Of a stretch of DNA of 64,000 nt, positions 16,311-25,690 are shown in pieces. The DNA is taken from positions 363,054 through 427,053 of the forward strand of contig CAWJXM010000003.1 of NCBI GenBank assembly GCA_963846635.1. The letters run 5' to 3'. The notes under the pieces are model-generated. The model saw only the letters and a program-made list of their open reading frames with translations. It had not been told where the DNA came from and made no database searches. This DNA comes from AP-15 sp963846635. GTDB taxonomy: Bacteria; Pseudomonadota; Alphaproteobacteria; ATCC43930; CGMCC-115725. Made by a program: the position numbers and the translations under genes. How positions within the stretch are numbered: position 1 is the first letter of the stretch; every line of letters begins with the position of its first letter.

Positions 16311-16689
16311 CGCGATGGGCGGCTTTTTGTCGGCATACCCGGTGCCTCCAGATTGTTTGGCGGCCTCCGGCGTCGTGGATCGCCGCGCCTGCGGTTGGGC
16401 GGATACGACGCCTGCAGCTCGCGCGTGAACGCTAGCGCCGCGCCCAGCCGCTTGTTCTCGACGTCGGGGGGGCCCATGGCCACAATGTATAACCCCCGGC
16501 CCGGTTTGTGGTCTTGCGCGTCTGGGGCCTCGGTCAAAAATCGCCGGACAGGGCCGGTTGCTCGCCGCTCCTATATCTTGTGTCCATTCTCTGACAAGGG
16601 GCAGGCGGGCATTTTACATAAAATTCGTTGTCGGACTTCTCGCCTGTATGCTAATTCAAGCACTTGGCACCGGCCTTCGTTATCCTTTT
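16311..16689. other. Unassigned interval
   Basis: The interval lies between the ISAs1 remnant and the umuC fragment. No coherent gene, promoter or repeat is recognised. It probably contains IS ends. Confidence 0.4.
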
Positions 16690-17229
16690 CTAGACCCTCA
16701 ACGGCTCATCCCACGCCGTCGTATAGCAGGGTGACAGACGTTCCCGGCGCAACTTCCATGGCCGATCCTGCCGACCGGCGACCGCGAAGGACAGCGTATC
16801 GCGGCCGAAGCGAAGGTTGAGCTTGTCGATCGTGCGCATCAGCGTGACACGGCGCGGGCTGTCCGCCTTGTCGAACAGTCCGTCCTGGACGGCGGCGGCC
16901 GGATGTAGATCGAGCAGAACGATGCCGGCTTTCTTGTAACGGTAACCGTCGCGCCAGATCGATGTGAGGCCGGCAAGCGCGGCGCCGATCAGCTTGCCGC
17001 TGTCGCTCGTCGCGACCGGCACATGCACGAGGTGCAGATGCACGAGGTGCGCGGCGCAGTGCTGTGCCTCCTCCGGTTTGAAGCAATTGGTCTCGACAAA
17101 CACCATCAGGTGCGCTGTCGCCAGATGCTGCCCCCGCAGTTTCTCGGCTGCGCGCACGGTGTAGAACGCGACCGCTTCGCGCATCTCCGCCAGCGTCGTC
17201 ACCGGCCGCCCGAAGGAGCGCGAGGCCAT
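16690..17229 (-). pseudogene. umuC: umuC (DNA polymerase V subunit), C-terminal fragment
   Basis: The 179 residues match the UmuC C-terminal part with the DUF4113 domain: MASRSFGRPVTTLAEMREAV, LMVFVETNCFKPEEAQH, LAGLTSIWRDGYRYKKAG, LHPAAAVQDGLFD and the end KLRRERLSPCYTTAWDEP. UmuC is a Y-family translesion polymerase. The catalytic N-terminal half (about 240 residues) is missing, so this is a remnant. A 15-base in-frame tandem duplication (TGCACGAGGTGCAGA at about 17026-17055) adds HLVHL before VPVATSDSG. Confidence 0.8.
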
Positions 17230-17333
17230 TATTCCTAACCATAAACGGCTACGACAGCTTGTATTTTACTCTTATATCATATTCTGCGCCGATTATGTTG
17301 GACGCGAAACATTATCATCGGGACACCTGCCAG

Positions 17334-17783
17334 ATGGACGATATGAGGTTTAGGGATATGATGCAGCGGGAGCGGGAGCGTCTGAATCACGAACGCGACG
17401 AGATCCTCAATCAGCTAAAGGAGCTAGAAAGCAAGCTCGCTGAGATCAATCTCGAGCTCGCGCCGATCGATGCCTATGAGGCGGTGAAAACCGGCAAAGT
17501 AGCAATGCCTACTCGACGGCCACCCGCTCCAACAAAGAGCGAAGCAACGATCGAGGAGCTGCCTGCGGAGCTTCGCCCTCGCCTACAGCCGGGAACGAGG
17601 CGGGAAGCCTTGTTACGGGTCATCGGAGAACATCCGAATGGTCTGAGCCGAGGCGAAATCTTTGAGTGTATGGGTCTCAAGGGGAACAAATCCGCGGAAA
17701 AGTCGGTGTCCAATGCCCTCACGGCGCTCACCAAGAACAACCTGGTCTCCCGGAGAGAAGGAAAATACGTGACCGGCGAGTGA
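17334..17783 (+). CDS. Coiled-coil protein with C-terminal winged helix
   Basis: From ATG 17334 (MDDMRFRDMMQRERERLNHE) about 45 residues form a strong coiled coil ending in LKELESKLAEINLEL. A Pro-rich linker follows, then a helix-turn-helix-like domain (REALLRVIGEHPNGLSRGEI, ECMGLKGNKSAEKSVSNALTAL, LVSRREGKYV). The layout suggests an oligomeric DNA-binding regulator. An earlier in-frame ATG at 17259 is possible, but the preceding region is AT-rich and promoter-like. The Tn3 transposon inserted just downstream. No family was recognised. Confidence 0.55.
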   Translation: MDDMRFRDMMQRERERLNHERDEILNQLKELESKLAEINLELAPIDAYEAVKTGKVAMPTRRPPAPTKSEATIEELPAELRPRLQPGTRREALLRVIGEHPNGLSRGEIFECMGLKGNKSAEKSVSNALTALTKNNLVSRREGKYVTGE

Positions 17784-17849
17784 CGGGTTGCGGCTTACTG
17801 CGAACGTTGGGGTGGAAGGCCCATCGGCGTAAAAGTGCACGGTAGCGTA

Positions 17850-17859
17850 TTGCACGCAA
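17850..17859. promoter_or_regulatory. Isolated recombinase-site motif at the distal transposon end
   Basis: TTGCACGCAA, within TATTGCACGCAATGT, repeats the motif found three times beside the recombinase gene at the other end of the transposon. It lies 41 bases inside the left terminus. Its role is unclear. Confidence 0.5.
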
Positions 17860-17872
17860 TGTCGAGGTCGGG

Positions 17873-18316
17873 TTACGAGCGGCCTGGGGGTGGGGTTCCG
17901 AGCAGGGCCTGGAGGCCGAGTTCGAGATCGCTCATGGCCATGATGCGGTCGATGGTGCCCTTGCGGAGCTCGGTGGCCAGGGTGAGGACTTCGGTGGTGA
18001 CCTGACGCAAGTTGCGGTTCTTCTCTTCCAGGTGGTCCAGCTCCTGGCGCCGTGCGGCGGACGGACCTTGGTCCCGCCAGCGCCGGAGCTGCTCCGCATA
18101 GATATCGACGAACTCCAGTTGCTCGCGATGGACGCGTTCCACCCGATCGATGGTGGCGTCGTCGAGAACATGCGGCCGGGCACGTACTTTGGTCAGCGTC
18201 TGGAGGTGGTCAGCGGTGTCGCTCAAGGCGCCGTCGATCATGCTGGCGACGAGCGGCATCTGGCTGATCGGCTGCCAGTTCACGCGTTCGGACGAGGGCA
18301 TACGGGGCATCTCCAC
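17873..18316 (-). CDS. Transposon-encoded accessory protein
   Basis: The 147-residue product begins MEMPRMPSSERVNWQPISQM and is largely helical (TLTKVRARPHVLDDATIDRV, EFVDIYAEQLRRWRDQ, LEEKNRNLRQVTTEVLTLA). It ends in a Pro/Gly tail. Its start lies three bases after the TnpA stop, so the two are probably co-translated. I know similar small genes only as companions of this transposase type; their function is unknown to me. Confidence 0.6.
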   Translation of the reverse strand: MEMPRMPSSERVNWQPISQMPLVASMIDGALSDTADHLQTLTKVRARPHVLDDATIDRVERVHREQLEFVDIYAEQLRRWRDQGPSAARRQELDHLEEKNRNLRQVTTEVLTLATELRKGTIDRIMAMSDLELGLQALLGTPPPGRS

Positions 18317-18319
18317 TGA

Positions 18320-21274
18320 TCAGGCCATGACGGGTTCCGGCGCGATGTCGGCGCGGCGGCGTGGTGACTGGAAGTAGGTTCCGCTCGGGATGGTGTGGGC
18401 GTGGGCCAAAGGCGAGACGTGGGCGAGATCCTCGTCGCGCACAGGGTGGCCGCCGGCACGGAGCTGCCCGGTGATGCGGCTCATGTGCACGGTGTTCCAG
18501 ATCAGCACGGCATTGGAGAGCAGGCTGAGGCAGCTGGCCTTGTTCATGATCTCCTCGTAGTCGCCGGTGCGGAAGTCGCCTTGGTTGGCGAAGAAGATCC
18601 ATCTAGCGAGGATGTGGCGGAACTCGCCGCGGTTGAGCTGCAACTGGATGGCTTGGCGCAGCGGCTCCTCGTGGATGTAGCGCAGGATATGGATGGTCTT
18701 GATCAGGCGCCCGAGCTGGGTCAGTGCATTGGCCAGGCGGTCGGCGGCAGGCCCGTTGGCGAGACGCTGCATGACGACATGGGCCGGCGCCATCCGAGCT
18801 TTCAACGACGCGACCAGGCGCACCAACTGATCCCACTGCTCAATGATGATGCTGACGTCAATAGTGCCGCGGAGCAGTGGCTGGAGCGGGCCGTAGTCGG
18901 CGGCGCGATCGATGCGGCTGAGCACCTGGTCTGGCAGGTCCTTCAGCCGCGGCATGAAGGCGATGCCGAGCAGGGCGCACAGGCCGAACAGGTGCTCGGT
19001 GAAGCCATGGGTATCGGAGGTGTGTTCGCGGATGACGAGGGTGGTGTCGTTATCGAGAATGCCGCTGAGCACGTAGCGGGCTTCGCGCGGCGCGCAGGAG
19101 ATTGCCTGCGTGGCATAGACACTGTGCAGGTCGGAAGTGTGAGTATACAGGGCGAGCGCGCGATCGTAGTAGCCGAAGTAGCGGGGATAGAAGCTGCTCA
19201 GCAGGCTGTCGCGCTGCACCGCGAAGCGCTGCCCGTCGGAGGAGGAGCGGCTGCCGTCACCCCAGACGCGGCTGAACGGCAGGCCGTGATGGTAATCGAC
19301 CAGGATCGTGTTGGCCGCCTTCAGCGTCGCCTCGCGCAGGAACCACTGGCTGGTGTCCTGCAGCGCTTCGGCGGTGACGGTGTCGACGCTCTGGCTCATG
19401 GCGGCAAGGCCGAGATTGGTGCCATGGACGATCAGGGAGGCGAGCAGCGAACGGTGCTGATCCTTGGCACGGGACTGGTAGCCGGCGAGCGGCTGGAAGG
19501 CACGCGTGAAGCCGCACCATTCGTCCACGTCCTGCAGCAGGTCCTCGATCCGCACCCGCGGGTAGCTGGCTTGAAACGCCTCGCGCAGATGACGCAGCTC
19601 CGGTGAGATCGGCAATGCGTCGGTTCGCTTCAGTTTGAGCCGGCCATTGTGGACCGAGGCAAACCGATTACGCGCGAGACCGTCCGCGGCGGCGCGCGCC
19701 GCACGGTCGAAACTGGCCGCGATCTTGGCGAGGAACTCCTGCGGATCGGTCGGCAGACCGAGATCCTGGTAGGCTTGTGCGCGGCTCACCTGCCAGCTGC
19801 GGTCGTCATGGACCAGGCTCCAGAAGGAGACGTGGTCGCGGCTCTGCACGAGGAACAAGTTGCCGGCGCGCAGGGCTTCACGCACCGCGAAGGCGAGCGA
19901 GATCTCCCAGATATGGCGGTCGAGTTTGCCGTCCGTGATGAGGTAGGGCCGCCAGTCCGCCTGAACGAAGCTGTGCGGATCCGCCGGCGTGAGTGGCCCG
20001 CGTGTGCCGGCATTGAGTGCCCGCAGGATGTCGATCGCTTGCAACAACGCCTCACTGCCGGCAGCGGCCTGAAATGGCAAGGTGAGAAAGCTCGGCAGAT
20101 ATTGGCGCAACGTGGGATAGCGCGACAGCATGGCGTCGAGATGGCCGCGCTCTTCGAGCCGCTCGTAGGCGCGGCAGGCCTCGGCTGCCTCGACCAAGGC
20201 GGGGGCGTTCACCGCATCGCGGAACGCACCGACGGTCTGTTCCGCATCGGCCTTGGCCAGGGCATCAACGCCCCCGAGCACGCGATGCAACCCGTCGCGG
20301 GCGCGCCGGCGCATGGTCTTGCGGCGTTTCTCGACCGCGGTGCGGGACTTACGGTTCATCGCGGTCAAAAAGAGATCGTTCATCTCGACGATCTGGTCGA
20401 GCAGGGTCTTGCGTGCCTCGACCAGATAGCAGGCAACGAGCGCGACACGTTTGGGCTTGGCGAAGCGCCGGAGATCACCCGCATCATAGCGGCGTCCGAG
20501 CTCGCCAAGCTGGCGCACGATTTTGGGGTCGAGCTCATCCAGCTCGCCGCCAGTGCCGAGCAGATCTTCGATCAGGCGCAGGCGGACGATGTCACTCTTG
20601 ATCACCGCCGCGTTGGCGGATTTTGGATAATCCTTGAGGCGGAACAGGCTGGACCGTGCATCGCCCTCCGGCACTTCCACCAGCAGGTCGATCGATACGC
20701 GCAGTGACGCCGGCAACCTGCTGGTGACGACCTCGAAGAGGTTGGTCGTGGCGAACGTAACTTCTGCGACGACGATCCGCTCCAGCGTGCTGACCGCGGG
20801 CAACATGACACGCCATTCGCGCAGCTTGTCTTCGGCTCGGCTGAGCAATTCGGCTGTGCTGCGGCCTTCGAGCGCACCCTGACGCAGCCAGTCGCGCAGA
20901 TCGGCGGCAACCGCACGGTCAAAGCTGCGCAGGCCGAGATAACGACGGATGCGCAGCGACTGAGCGCGCTCCGTCTGCCCACGGCCCGGCGGCCCGAGGA
21001 ACAGCACTGGCGGCAGGTCGAGCTGACGCGACAGGGGGCTGATGATCTTCAGCGGAGCTTGCCGGTAGTCGTCGAGGAACCGGCCATAGGCACGCAGCGT
21101 GCAAAGCTGCAGCGCGAAGCGGCGCCGATGATCGGCCCCGCGGCACTGGGCGACCTCAGCGAGATCGTCGGCAGTCAGCGTCCAATGCCGCGCGAGCTCG
21201 TCCTCGCTGGGATCGGTCGGCAGCAAGCCGTGGCGCCTAGTCCGCGCCCGTGCCCGGTCGTCATCCGTCGACAT
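18320..21274 (-). CDS. tnpA: Tn3-family transposase TnpA
   Basis: The 984-residue protein has the N-terminal DUF4158 region (LPTDPSEDELARHWTLTADD) and a C-terminal DDE_Tnp_Tn3 domain: first Asp in the IWGDGSRSSSDGQ-type segment (RVWGDGSRSSSDG), second in LKDLPDQVLSRID with the preceding EHTSDTHGFTEHLFGLCALL, and the Glu in NKASCLSLLSNAVLIWNTVH. It cuts at the terminal repeats and performs replicative transposition, giving 5-bp duplications as seen here. The length is normal and the frame intact. Its first codons overlap the end of the recombinase gene by 14 bases. Confidence 0.95.
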   Translation of the reverse strand: MSTDDDRARARTRRHGLLPTDPSEDELARHWTLTADDLAEVAQCRGADHRRRFALQLCTLRAYGRFLDDYRQAPLKIISPLSRQLDLPPVLFLGPPGRGQTERAQSLRIRRYLGLRSFDRAVAADLRDWLRQGALEGRSTAELLSRAEDKLREWRVMLPAVSTLERIVVAEVTFATTNLFEVVTSRLPASLRVSIDLLVEVPEGDARSSLFRLKDYPKSANAAVIKSDIVRLRLIEDLLGTGGELDELDPKIVRQLGELGRRYDAGDLRRFAKPKRVALVACYLVEARKTLLDQIVEMNDLFLTAMNRKSRTAVEKRRKTMRRRARDGLHRVLGGVDALAKADAEQTVGAFRDAVNAPALVEAAEACRAYERLEERGHLDAMLSRYPTLRQYLPSFLTLPFQAAAGSEALLQAIDILRALNAGTRGPLTPADPHSFVQADWRPYLITDGKLDRHIWEISLAFAVREALRAGNLFLVQSRDHVSFWSLVHDDRSWQVSRAQAYQDLGLPTDPQEFLAKIAASFDRAARAAADGLARNRFASVHNGRLKLKRTDALPISPELRHLREAFQASYPRVRIEDLLQDVDEWCGFTRAFQPLAGYQSRAKDQHRSLLASLIVHGTNLGLAAMSQSVDTVTAEALQDTSQWFLREATLKAANTILVDYHHGLPFSRVWGDGSRSSSDGQRFAVQRDSLLSSFYPRYFGYYDRALALYTHTSDLHSVYATQAISCAPREARYVLSGILDNDTTLVIREHTSDTHGFTEHLFGLCALLGIAFMPRLKDLPDQVLSRIDRAADYGPLQPLLRGTIDVSIIIEQWDQLVRLVASLKARMAPAHVVMQRLANGPAADRLANALTQLGRLIKTIHILRYIHEEPLRQAIQLQLNRGEFRHILARWIFFANQGDFRTGDYEEIMNKASCLSLLSNAVLIWNTVHMSRITGQLRAGGHPVRDEDLAHVSPLAHAHTIPSGTYFQSPRRRADIAPEPVMA

Positions 21275-22202
21275 TCAGATGCAAGTGCTCCAGGTCGGCC
21301 GCGAGGTCCTCCCCAGAGGGTCGCGTATAAACCGCGGTCGTGTCGAGTGACTCGTGGCCGAGCAAGCCGGCGAGTTCCGGCAGCTTGCCGGGGTTGTCGC
21401 GCAGGTAGCCGAGCGCGAAGGTGTGGCGCAGCGTGTGCGCCGAGACTGGAATGCGTGTGAGCCGTGCGCGACGCGCGAGGCTGGTGATCACCGCCTGGAT
21501 CGAGCGCACCGGCATTGCCGTCTCCCGGCCACTGACGAACAGCACCGCGTCCTTCGCCGGTGCCGGATGCGTAGCAAGATACAGCTTGAGTGCGCGGCGC
21601 GCGGTGGCATTCAACGGCACCTCGCGGGCTTTGAGGCCTTTGCCGTGGCGGATGCGGACCACGCCGGAACGATCGCTCAGGGTGATATCTGCCACCCGCA
21701 GCGCCGCCATTTCCCCGACGCGTAGTCCAGCCTGCAGCATCACCTGGACCAGCGCATAGTTGCGCGCGGCGAGGCCGTGGGTCGAACCCCCGGCGGCGCG
21801 CAGCAGCGCGTGAACTTCGGGATCGGTCAGACCAGCCGGCTGGCGGTTGCGCACCGTGCGCACCGGCCGGAGGTCGTGGACGACATCGCCGCTCAGGGTG
21901 CCGGTGCCGCGCGCCCACCGGCACAGGCGGCGCAAGGCGTCCAAGCGCCGGTTGATCGTGGCGGGGCGCCGGCCAGCGGCGACCATGTGTTGGCGGTAGG
22001 CGATGAGTTCGAATTCGGCGAGGCGATCGAGCGCGAACCCATCCGGCTGAACCGTGGCGTGCCAGGCGAGGAAGTGCCGCAGATCGTAGCGGTAGCCGCG
22101 CAACGTCGCCGACGCGAGGTCCGCGCGGGCCAGGCTGTCCAGGAATGGCGCCATCCAGGCTGGCTCGCCTGCCGCCGGATCCGCCGCTTGTATTGCACGC
22201 AA
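21261..22202 (-). CDS. Tyrosine recombinase of the Tn3 transposon
   Basis: The 313-residue product has an N-terminal SAM-like core-binding domain (FLDSLARADLASATLRGYRYD, AYRQHMVAAGRRPATINRRL) and a catalytic domain with Arg (QAGLRVGEMAALRV), His-x-x-Arg (SAHTLRHTFALGYL), the second His (LLGHESLDTTAVY) and the nucleophile Tyr in TTAVYTRP. It would resolve cointegrates made by TnpA. The start used here is a TTG (22202) inside a TTGCACGCAA motif; ATG 22154 is the alternative. Overlap of start and binding motif suggests autoregulation. Confidence 0.88.
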   Translation of the reverse strand: MRAIQAADPAAGEPAWMAPFLDSLARADLASATLRGYRYDLRHFLAWHATVQPDGFALDRLAEFELIAYRQHMVAAGRRPATINRRLDALRRLCRWARGTGTLSGDVVHDLRPVRTVRNRQPAGLTDPEVHALLRAAGGSTHGLAARNYALVQVMLQAGLRVGEMAALRVADITLSDRSGVVRIRHGKGLKAREVPLNATARRALKLYLATHPAPAKDAVLFVSGRETAMPVRSIQAVITSLARRARLTRIPVSAHTLRHTFALGYLRDNPGKLPELAGLLGHESLDTTAVYTRPSGEDLAADLEHLHLNVDG

Positions 22203-22311
22203 TGTGACCCCCTGCGTTAGCCCCCCGGTTTATTGCGTGCAAGATAACTGCGACGGCACCGATATAACAGCCAATCCTGTTTGCATGCCATGATTGCACG
22301 CAATAAACCGG
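22193..22311. promoter_or_regulatory. Candidate internal resolution site
   Basis: Three copies of the motif TTGCACGCAA or its complement lie here: 22193-22202, 22233-22242 and 22294-22303. The last two are cores of a perfect 18-bp inverted repeat, CCGGTTTATTGCGTGCAA (22225-22242) and its complement (22294-22311), 51 bases apart. Location next to the recombinase gene fits an internal recombination site with core and accessory boxes. Confidence 0.75.
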
Positions 22312-22631
22312 CAGCCCGTGACGGCGCCGTACCGGAAATGGTCAAAACCGGCCGGGAAAACCGGAAAATCACCCTCTGAGGTCGTCCTTAGCGTGCACTT
22401 TTACGCGGATGGGCCTTTCGACCCACGTTGAATGAATGGTTGGCGGTCAACGGCGCACCCAGGTCATCCTCGTGAGCGCGGTTTTTCGGCAAGCGCACAG
22501 TGAGGACACCTCACGCTGACCGGGCAGCCGCTCAAATCTTGCTTGTGATAGAGATTCCATGGGGGTAACGACGGCAAACCCGGCATGGGCACGATGCTGT
22601 CGTCGTCAATGGCATCGCCAGGAGGCAACCG

Positions 22632-23753
22632 ATGCGCCCCATCAGCCAGACCATTACCCAGAAGCGGTCTCACTGTCGACGAGATGATGCAACGTTATAT
22701 GCGTCGCTGGAGTTGAGCCAGGCTACGTGGCTCGTGACGTCACTGGCGCCCGGCAGCGAGAAGATGTCGAAGTACTCGACCGTTGGGGGGGACGGTGCAG
22801 CACTGCTCGGCCTGTTGAGACGCCTGCAAGCAAGAGCCGAACGGCTTGCGGGAGGACCGGTCGACATCGTCGTCATTCAGGAAGCCGGGCTCGACGGCTT
22901 CTGGGTTCACCGCTTGCTCGACGCAAATGGAATTGAAAGCCACGTGGTCGATCCCGCATCGATCGCTGTGCCACGGCGTCGGCGGCGAGCGAAGACCGAT
23001 GCGATCGACGGCGAGACGCTGCTGAGAACACTGCTGGCGTGGCAGCGCGGGGAGCCACGCGTCTGCGCGATGGTCGTACCACCGACACCGGAGCAGGAGG
23101 ATCGCCGGCGCACCTCACGCGAACGCGCCGTTCTGCTGCAGGAGAGGGTCCGCCACGTCAACCGCATCAAGGGTCTGCTCGCCGGCCAGGGGATCACTGA
23201 CTACGAGCCGTTGCACAAGGATCGTCGGGCCCACCTTGCCGCGCTGGAAACCGGCGACGGTCAGCCATTACCGATGCGATTGAAGGCGGAGCTGCTGCGT
23301 GAGATCGAGCTGATCGAGTTGCTGATACGGCAGATTGCCGAGGTCGAGGTGGAACGCGATACCGCCGTCGAGCTGGACGTAGAGGGGAACCAATCGCCGG
23401 TCGCGCTGCTCGCGCGCCTCAAGGCGATCGGCCCGCAGATTGCCGCGGTGCTCTATTTTGAAGGTCTCTACCGGAGCTTTGCCAACCGACGTGAGGTGGC
23501 CGCTTACGCGGGGTTGGTGCCGACCCCGTGGCGCAGCGGGACGATCGATCGCGAGCAGGGTATCTCCAAGGCCGGCAACCGGCGCCTGCGCCACATCATG
23601 ATCGAGTTGGCCTGGTTGTGGGTGAGGCATCAGCCTGCCAGTGCGCTGAGCCATTGGTTCCGCGCCCGAGTTGGCACTGAGCGTGGGTGGATATCCGAAC
23701 ACTCTGGCCGTAAAACAGCCGCTTATTTGGGCTTGGTCGCGACAGCGCAATGA
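22632..23753 (+). pseudogene. IS110-family transposase, 3' end replaced
   Basis: The frame starts at ATG 22632 (MRPISQTITQKRSH) and contains LYASLELSQATWLVTS, VIQEAGLDGFWVHRLL, RRRRAKTDAIDGETLLR (DEDD domain) and AYAGLVPTPWRSGTIDREQG with SKAGNRRLRHIMIELAWLW (C-terminal domain). After RVGTERG the family's normal tail of some 30 residues is absent; the frame runs on into the end of the neighbouring minus-strand gene. The truncation point is near 23690. It is related to, but distinct from, the IS110 copy at 62099-63262. Confidence 0.8.
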
Positions 23754-25096
23754 TAGGCCTGGGCAATGAAGAAGGTGCCATCGTTCTCGGCCTGGGCGAC
23801 GGCCTGCCGGAACGTTTCGGCCTCCGACGGGCTCAGAGCCGCGAGGATCTGGTGCTGGTAGCGTTCGATACGCTCCGATCCCGGAACCACCGAAACGAGT
23901 TGCGGAAAACACTTCAACTCGGTCAATCCGAGCCTGTGGAGACGCTGGTAAAGGCTCGCATCAGCGCAACCTTGCGGCGCCATCCCGCCGCCGATGACGC
24001 CGGGAGCGTCGACTTTTACCTTTAGCGCCGGATCGAGCGGCAGGTTGACCCAGAACGGCATGTCGACCGCGCGTACAACGATGCCGATCCGCCCACCGGG
24101 ACGGGTCACCCGCACGATCTCGGACAGCATCAATTCGGCATTGCCCTCCTCGAACACCGTCGACGATAAGGCAACATCGACCGCCCCATTCGGCAGTGGC
24201 AGCGCTTCGGCGCGGCCTTCGCCGAAATCGATATAGTCGTGCAGCCCTTCGCGCCGGGCCAGCGCCCGTGCTTCGCGCAACAGATAGGGGTTCATGTCGC
24301 GGCCGATCAGACGATTGGCGCCGGCAGTCCGTAGCGCCAGCTCGCGCATGATCACACCCGAGCCGCAGCCGACCTCCAGCACGCTCTCGCCTGGCTCGAT
24401 AGACAGCGCGTCGAGCAGCGCGCGCACAACGGCGATGTAGCCCGAGCGGCCGCGCTCCTCCAAGCTGGCAACGCTGCCGAGAAGCGCCCCGCCGAGGGTG
24501 ATCGTGCAATAGCGCGCGGAGAGCGCCGGAATCAGCGGCTCCCATTGACCTGGTGACAAATCGAGCGGCAGCAGCACCAGTGGCGGTCCGGCGCCGCGCA
24601 CGCGAAAGGAGATATCCGCGATTTCCCCCTCCTGCTCGCTCAGTCGGGCGGCGGGCGGCGCGTCGACGCGCTCGAGGAACTCCTGCATCGCCGCGCCAAT
24701 GCTGTTACCGCGCTCCGCACCGATGTCCACCCAGGTGTGCCCTGCGTAATCGTTGAGCACCACCGCGGTGGCCTGCGGCAGCTCCGATAGTCCCGCCTGA
24801 GCCCGTTGTGGTCCCGGCCCATGGTCGCCGGTCACCACCAACAATCGTTCGGCCAGCGGCTTGAGGGTGCGTGTGTCAAGGACCGCAGGGCATAACAGGG
24901 TCAGCGATGCGATGCGCTCCGAATGCTCGGATGCAAAGCTCTTTAAATCGGCCGAACCCCGCCCGGCGAAATGCGCGCTCGCGATCCCGAGATGATCGAG
25001 AAGCGCAACGAGGCCGGTCTCGACCACAGGTTCATCCTGAGATTTTGTGGCGATGGCGATGGCTGTTCCCCTCGTTTTCCGAACGCCATCCTGCAT
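23723..25096 (-). CDS. Alpha/beta-hydrolase and SAM methyltransferase fusion
   Basis: Residues 30-150 resemble the latter part of an alpha/beta hydrolase (VALLDHLGIASAHFAGRGSA, SLTLLCPAVLD, LPQATAVVLNDYAGHTW with a possible His). From about 195 a class I methyltransferase follows: SVLEVGCGSGVIMRELA (motif I), ALPLPNGAVDVALSSTVFEE and IVRVTRPGGRIGIV. The first third of a normal hydrolase, including most of the strand order before the nucleophile elbow, is missing, and the elbow itself (AGRGSADL) lacks the Ser of GxSxG. The start at 25096 may be artificial after 5' truncation. The methyltransferase domain looks intact. Confidence 0.7.
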   Translation of the reverse strand: MQDGVRKTRGTAIAIATKSQDEPVVETGLVALLDHLGIASAHFAGRGSADLKSFASEHSERIASLTLLCPAVLDTRTLKPLAERLLVVTGDHGPGPQRAQAGLSELPQATAVVLNDYAGHTWVDIGAERGNSIGAAMQEFLERVDAPPAARLSEQEGEIADISFRVRGAGPPLVLLPLDLSPGQWEPLIPALSARYCTITLGGALLGSVASLEERGRSGYIAVVRALLDALSIEPGESVLEVGCGSGVIMRELALRTAGANRLIGRDMNPYLLREARALARREGLHDYIDFGEGRAEALPLPNGAVDVALSSTVFEEGNAELMLSEIVRVTRPGGRIGIVVRAVDMPFWVNLPLDPALKVKVDAPGVIGGGMAPQGCADASLYQRLHRLGLTELKCFPQLVSVVPGSERIERYQHQILAALSPSEAETFRQAVAQAENDGTFFIAQAYHCAVATKPK

Positions 25097-25374
25097 GGGG
25101 AAGCGGGATCTGCCAACTACGGAACCGATGGTTCGCTAAATCGGCTTCGGCTATCGGATACTCAGATGAGATAGAGATTTGACGCCGTCGACGAGCTCGT
25201 GCCTCGTCAACGAACAGGGTATTTGACGTTCCAGTGCAATGCCCGGCGCAGCCGGAAACTGTGTGTCATTTTCCTGGCGCGATCGGTTTGGATGACAACG
25301 GCTGGGATACGTCAGCGTTTAGAGCGAGCCGGGCGCAACTGCGCTCCTTTTTGAAAAAGGGGAAGGAGTCCGCA
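25097..25374. other. Intergenic, no gene seen
   Basis: No coherent frame was recognised. An AAGGAG-type ribosome-binding site at the right end serves the small gene starting at 25375. Confidence 0.4.
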
Positions 25375-25575
25375 ATGCGCTATTGCATCACTGCGATCCA
25401 GACCCGAGGGGCGAATTACTGGTTGGTACGACGGCAGTGACGAGTGTTGGTCGACCGACCACATCCGACAGAAGCTCTTTGACAAGAAACGCGACGCAAA
25501 ACCCATATGCCGTGAACTGCGCGATCTCTGGCCCCGTAATGCAGCAGTCATAAATATTGAAGCGGACAGCCCGAG
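25375..25575 (+). pseudogene. Small hypothetical gene with 4-bp frameshift
   Basis: ATG 25375 follows GGGGAAGGAGT. The frame reads MRYCITAIQTRGANYW, then is shifted by what looks like a duplicated TTGG (25420 region). After the shift it reads YDGSDECWSTDHIRQKLFDK and KRDAKPICRELRDLWPRNAA, a coherent charged protein. The product resembles short conserved alphaproteobacterial hypotheticals. Removing four bases would restore one frame of about 65 residues. Confidence 0.5.
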
Positions 25576-25690
25576 ATGGTGCCCCCGATGTACCCTGTTG
25601 CGCACCCGGGGCACTGCTCGATCTCCGCCCATACCACTTCGGTACGCCAAATCTGCTCAAGGCCATTTTCGCTGCGGCTCGGCCGAGGCC

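Larger units (their letters stand above)
17809..22424 (-). mobile_element. Complete Tn3-family transposon with tyrosine recombinase
   Basis: The ends are imperfect inverted repeats starting GGGGTGGAAGGCCCATC (17809) and GGGTCGAAAGGCCCATC (inward from 22424), continuing GCGTAAAAGTGCAC on both sides. A 5-bp duplication ACGTT flanks it (17804-17808, 22425-22429), diagnostic of Tn3 transposition. Contents, all on the minus strand: tyrosine recombinase, TnpA and one accessory gene. There is no passenger resistance gene. The recombinase replaces the usual serine resolvase, as in the Tn4430 group. Confidence 0.95.

Noticed and set aside
18395..19606. Long plus-strand open frame of about 400 codons
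   Set aside because: It is the antisense shadow of TnpA, GC-rich and without any family motif.
25097..25374. Additional gene upstream of the small frameshifted gene
   Set aside because: Frames are short and without coherent composition.
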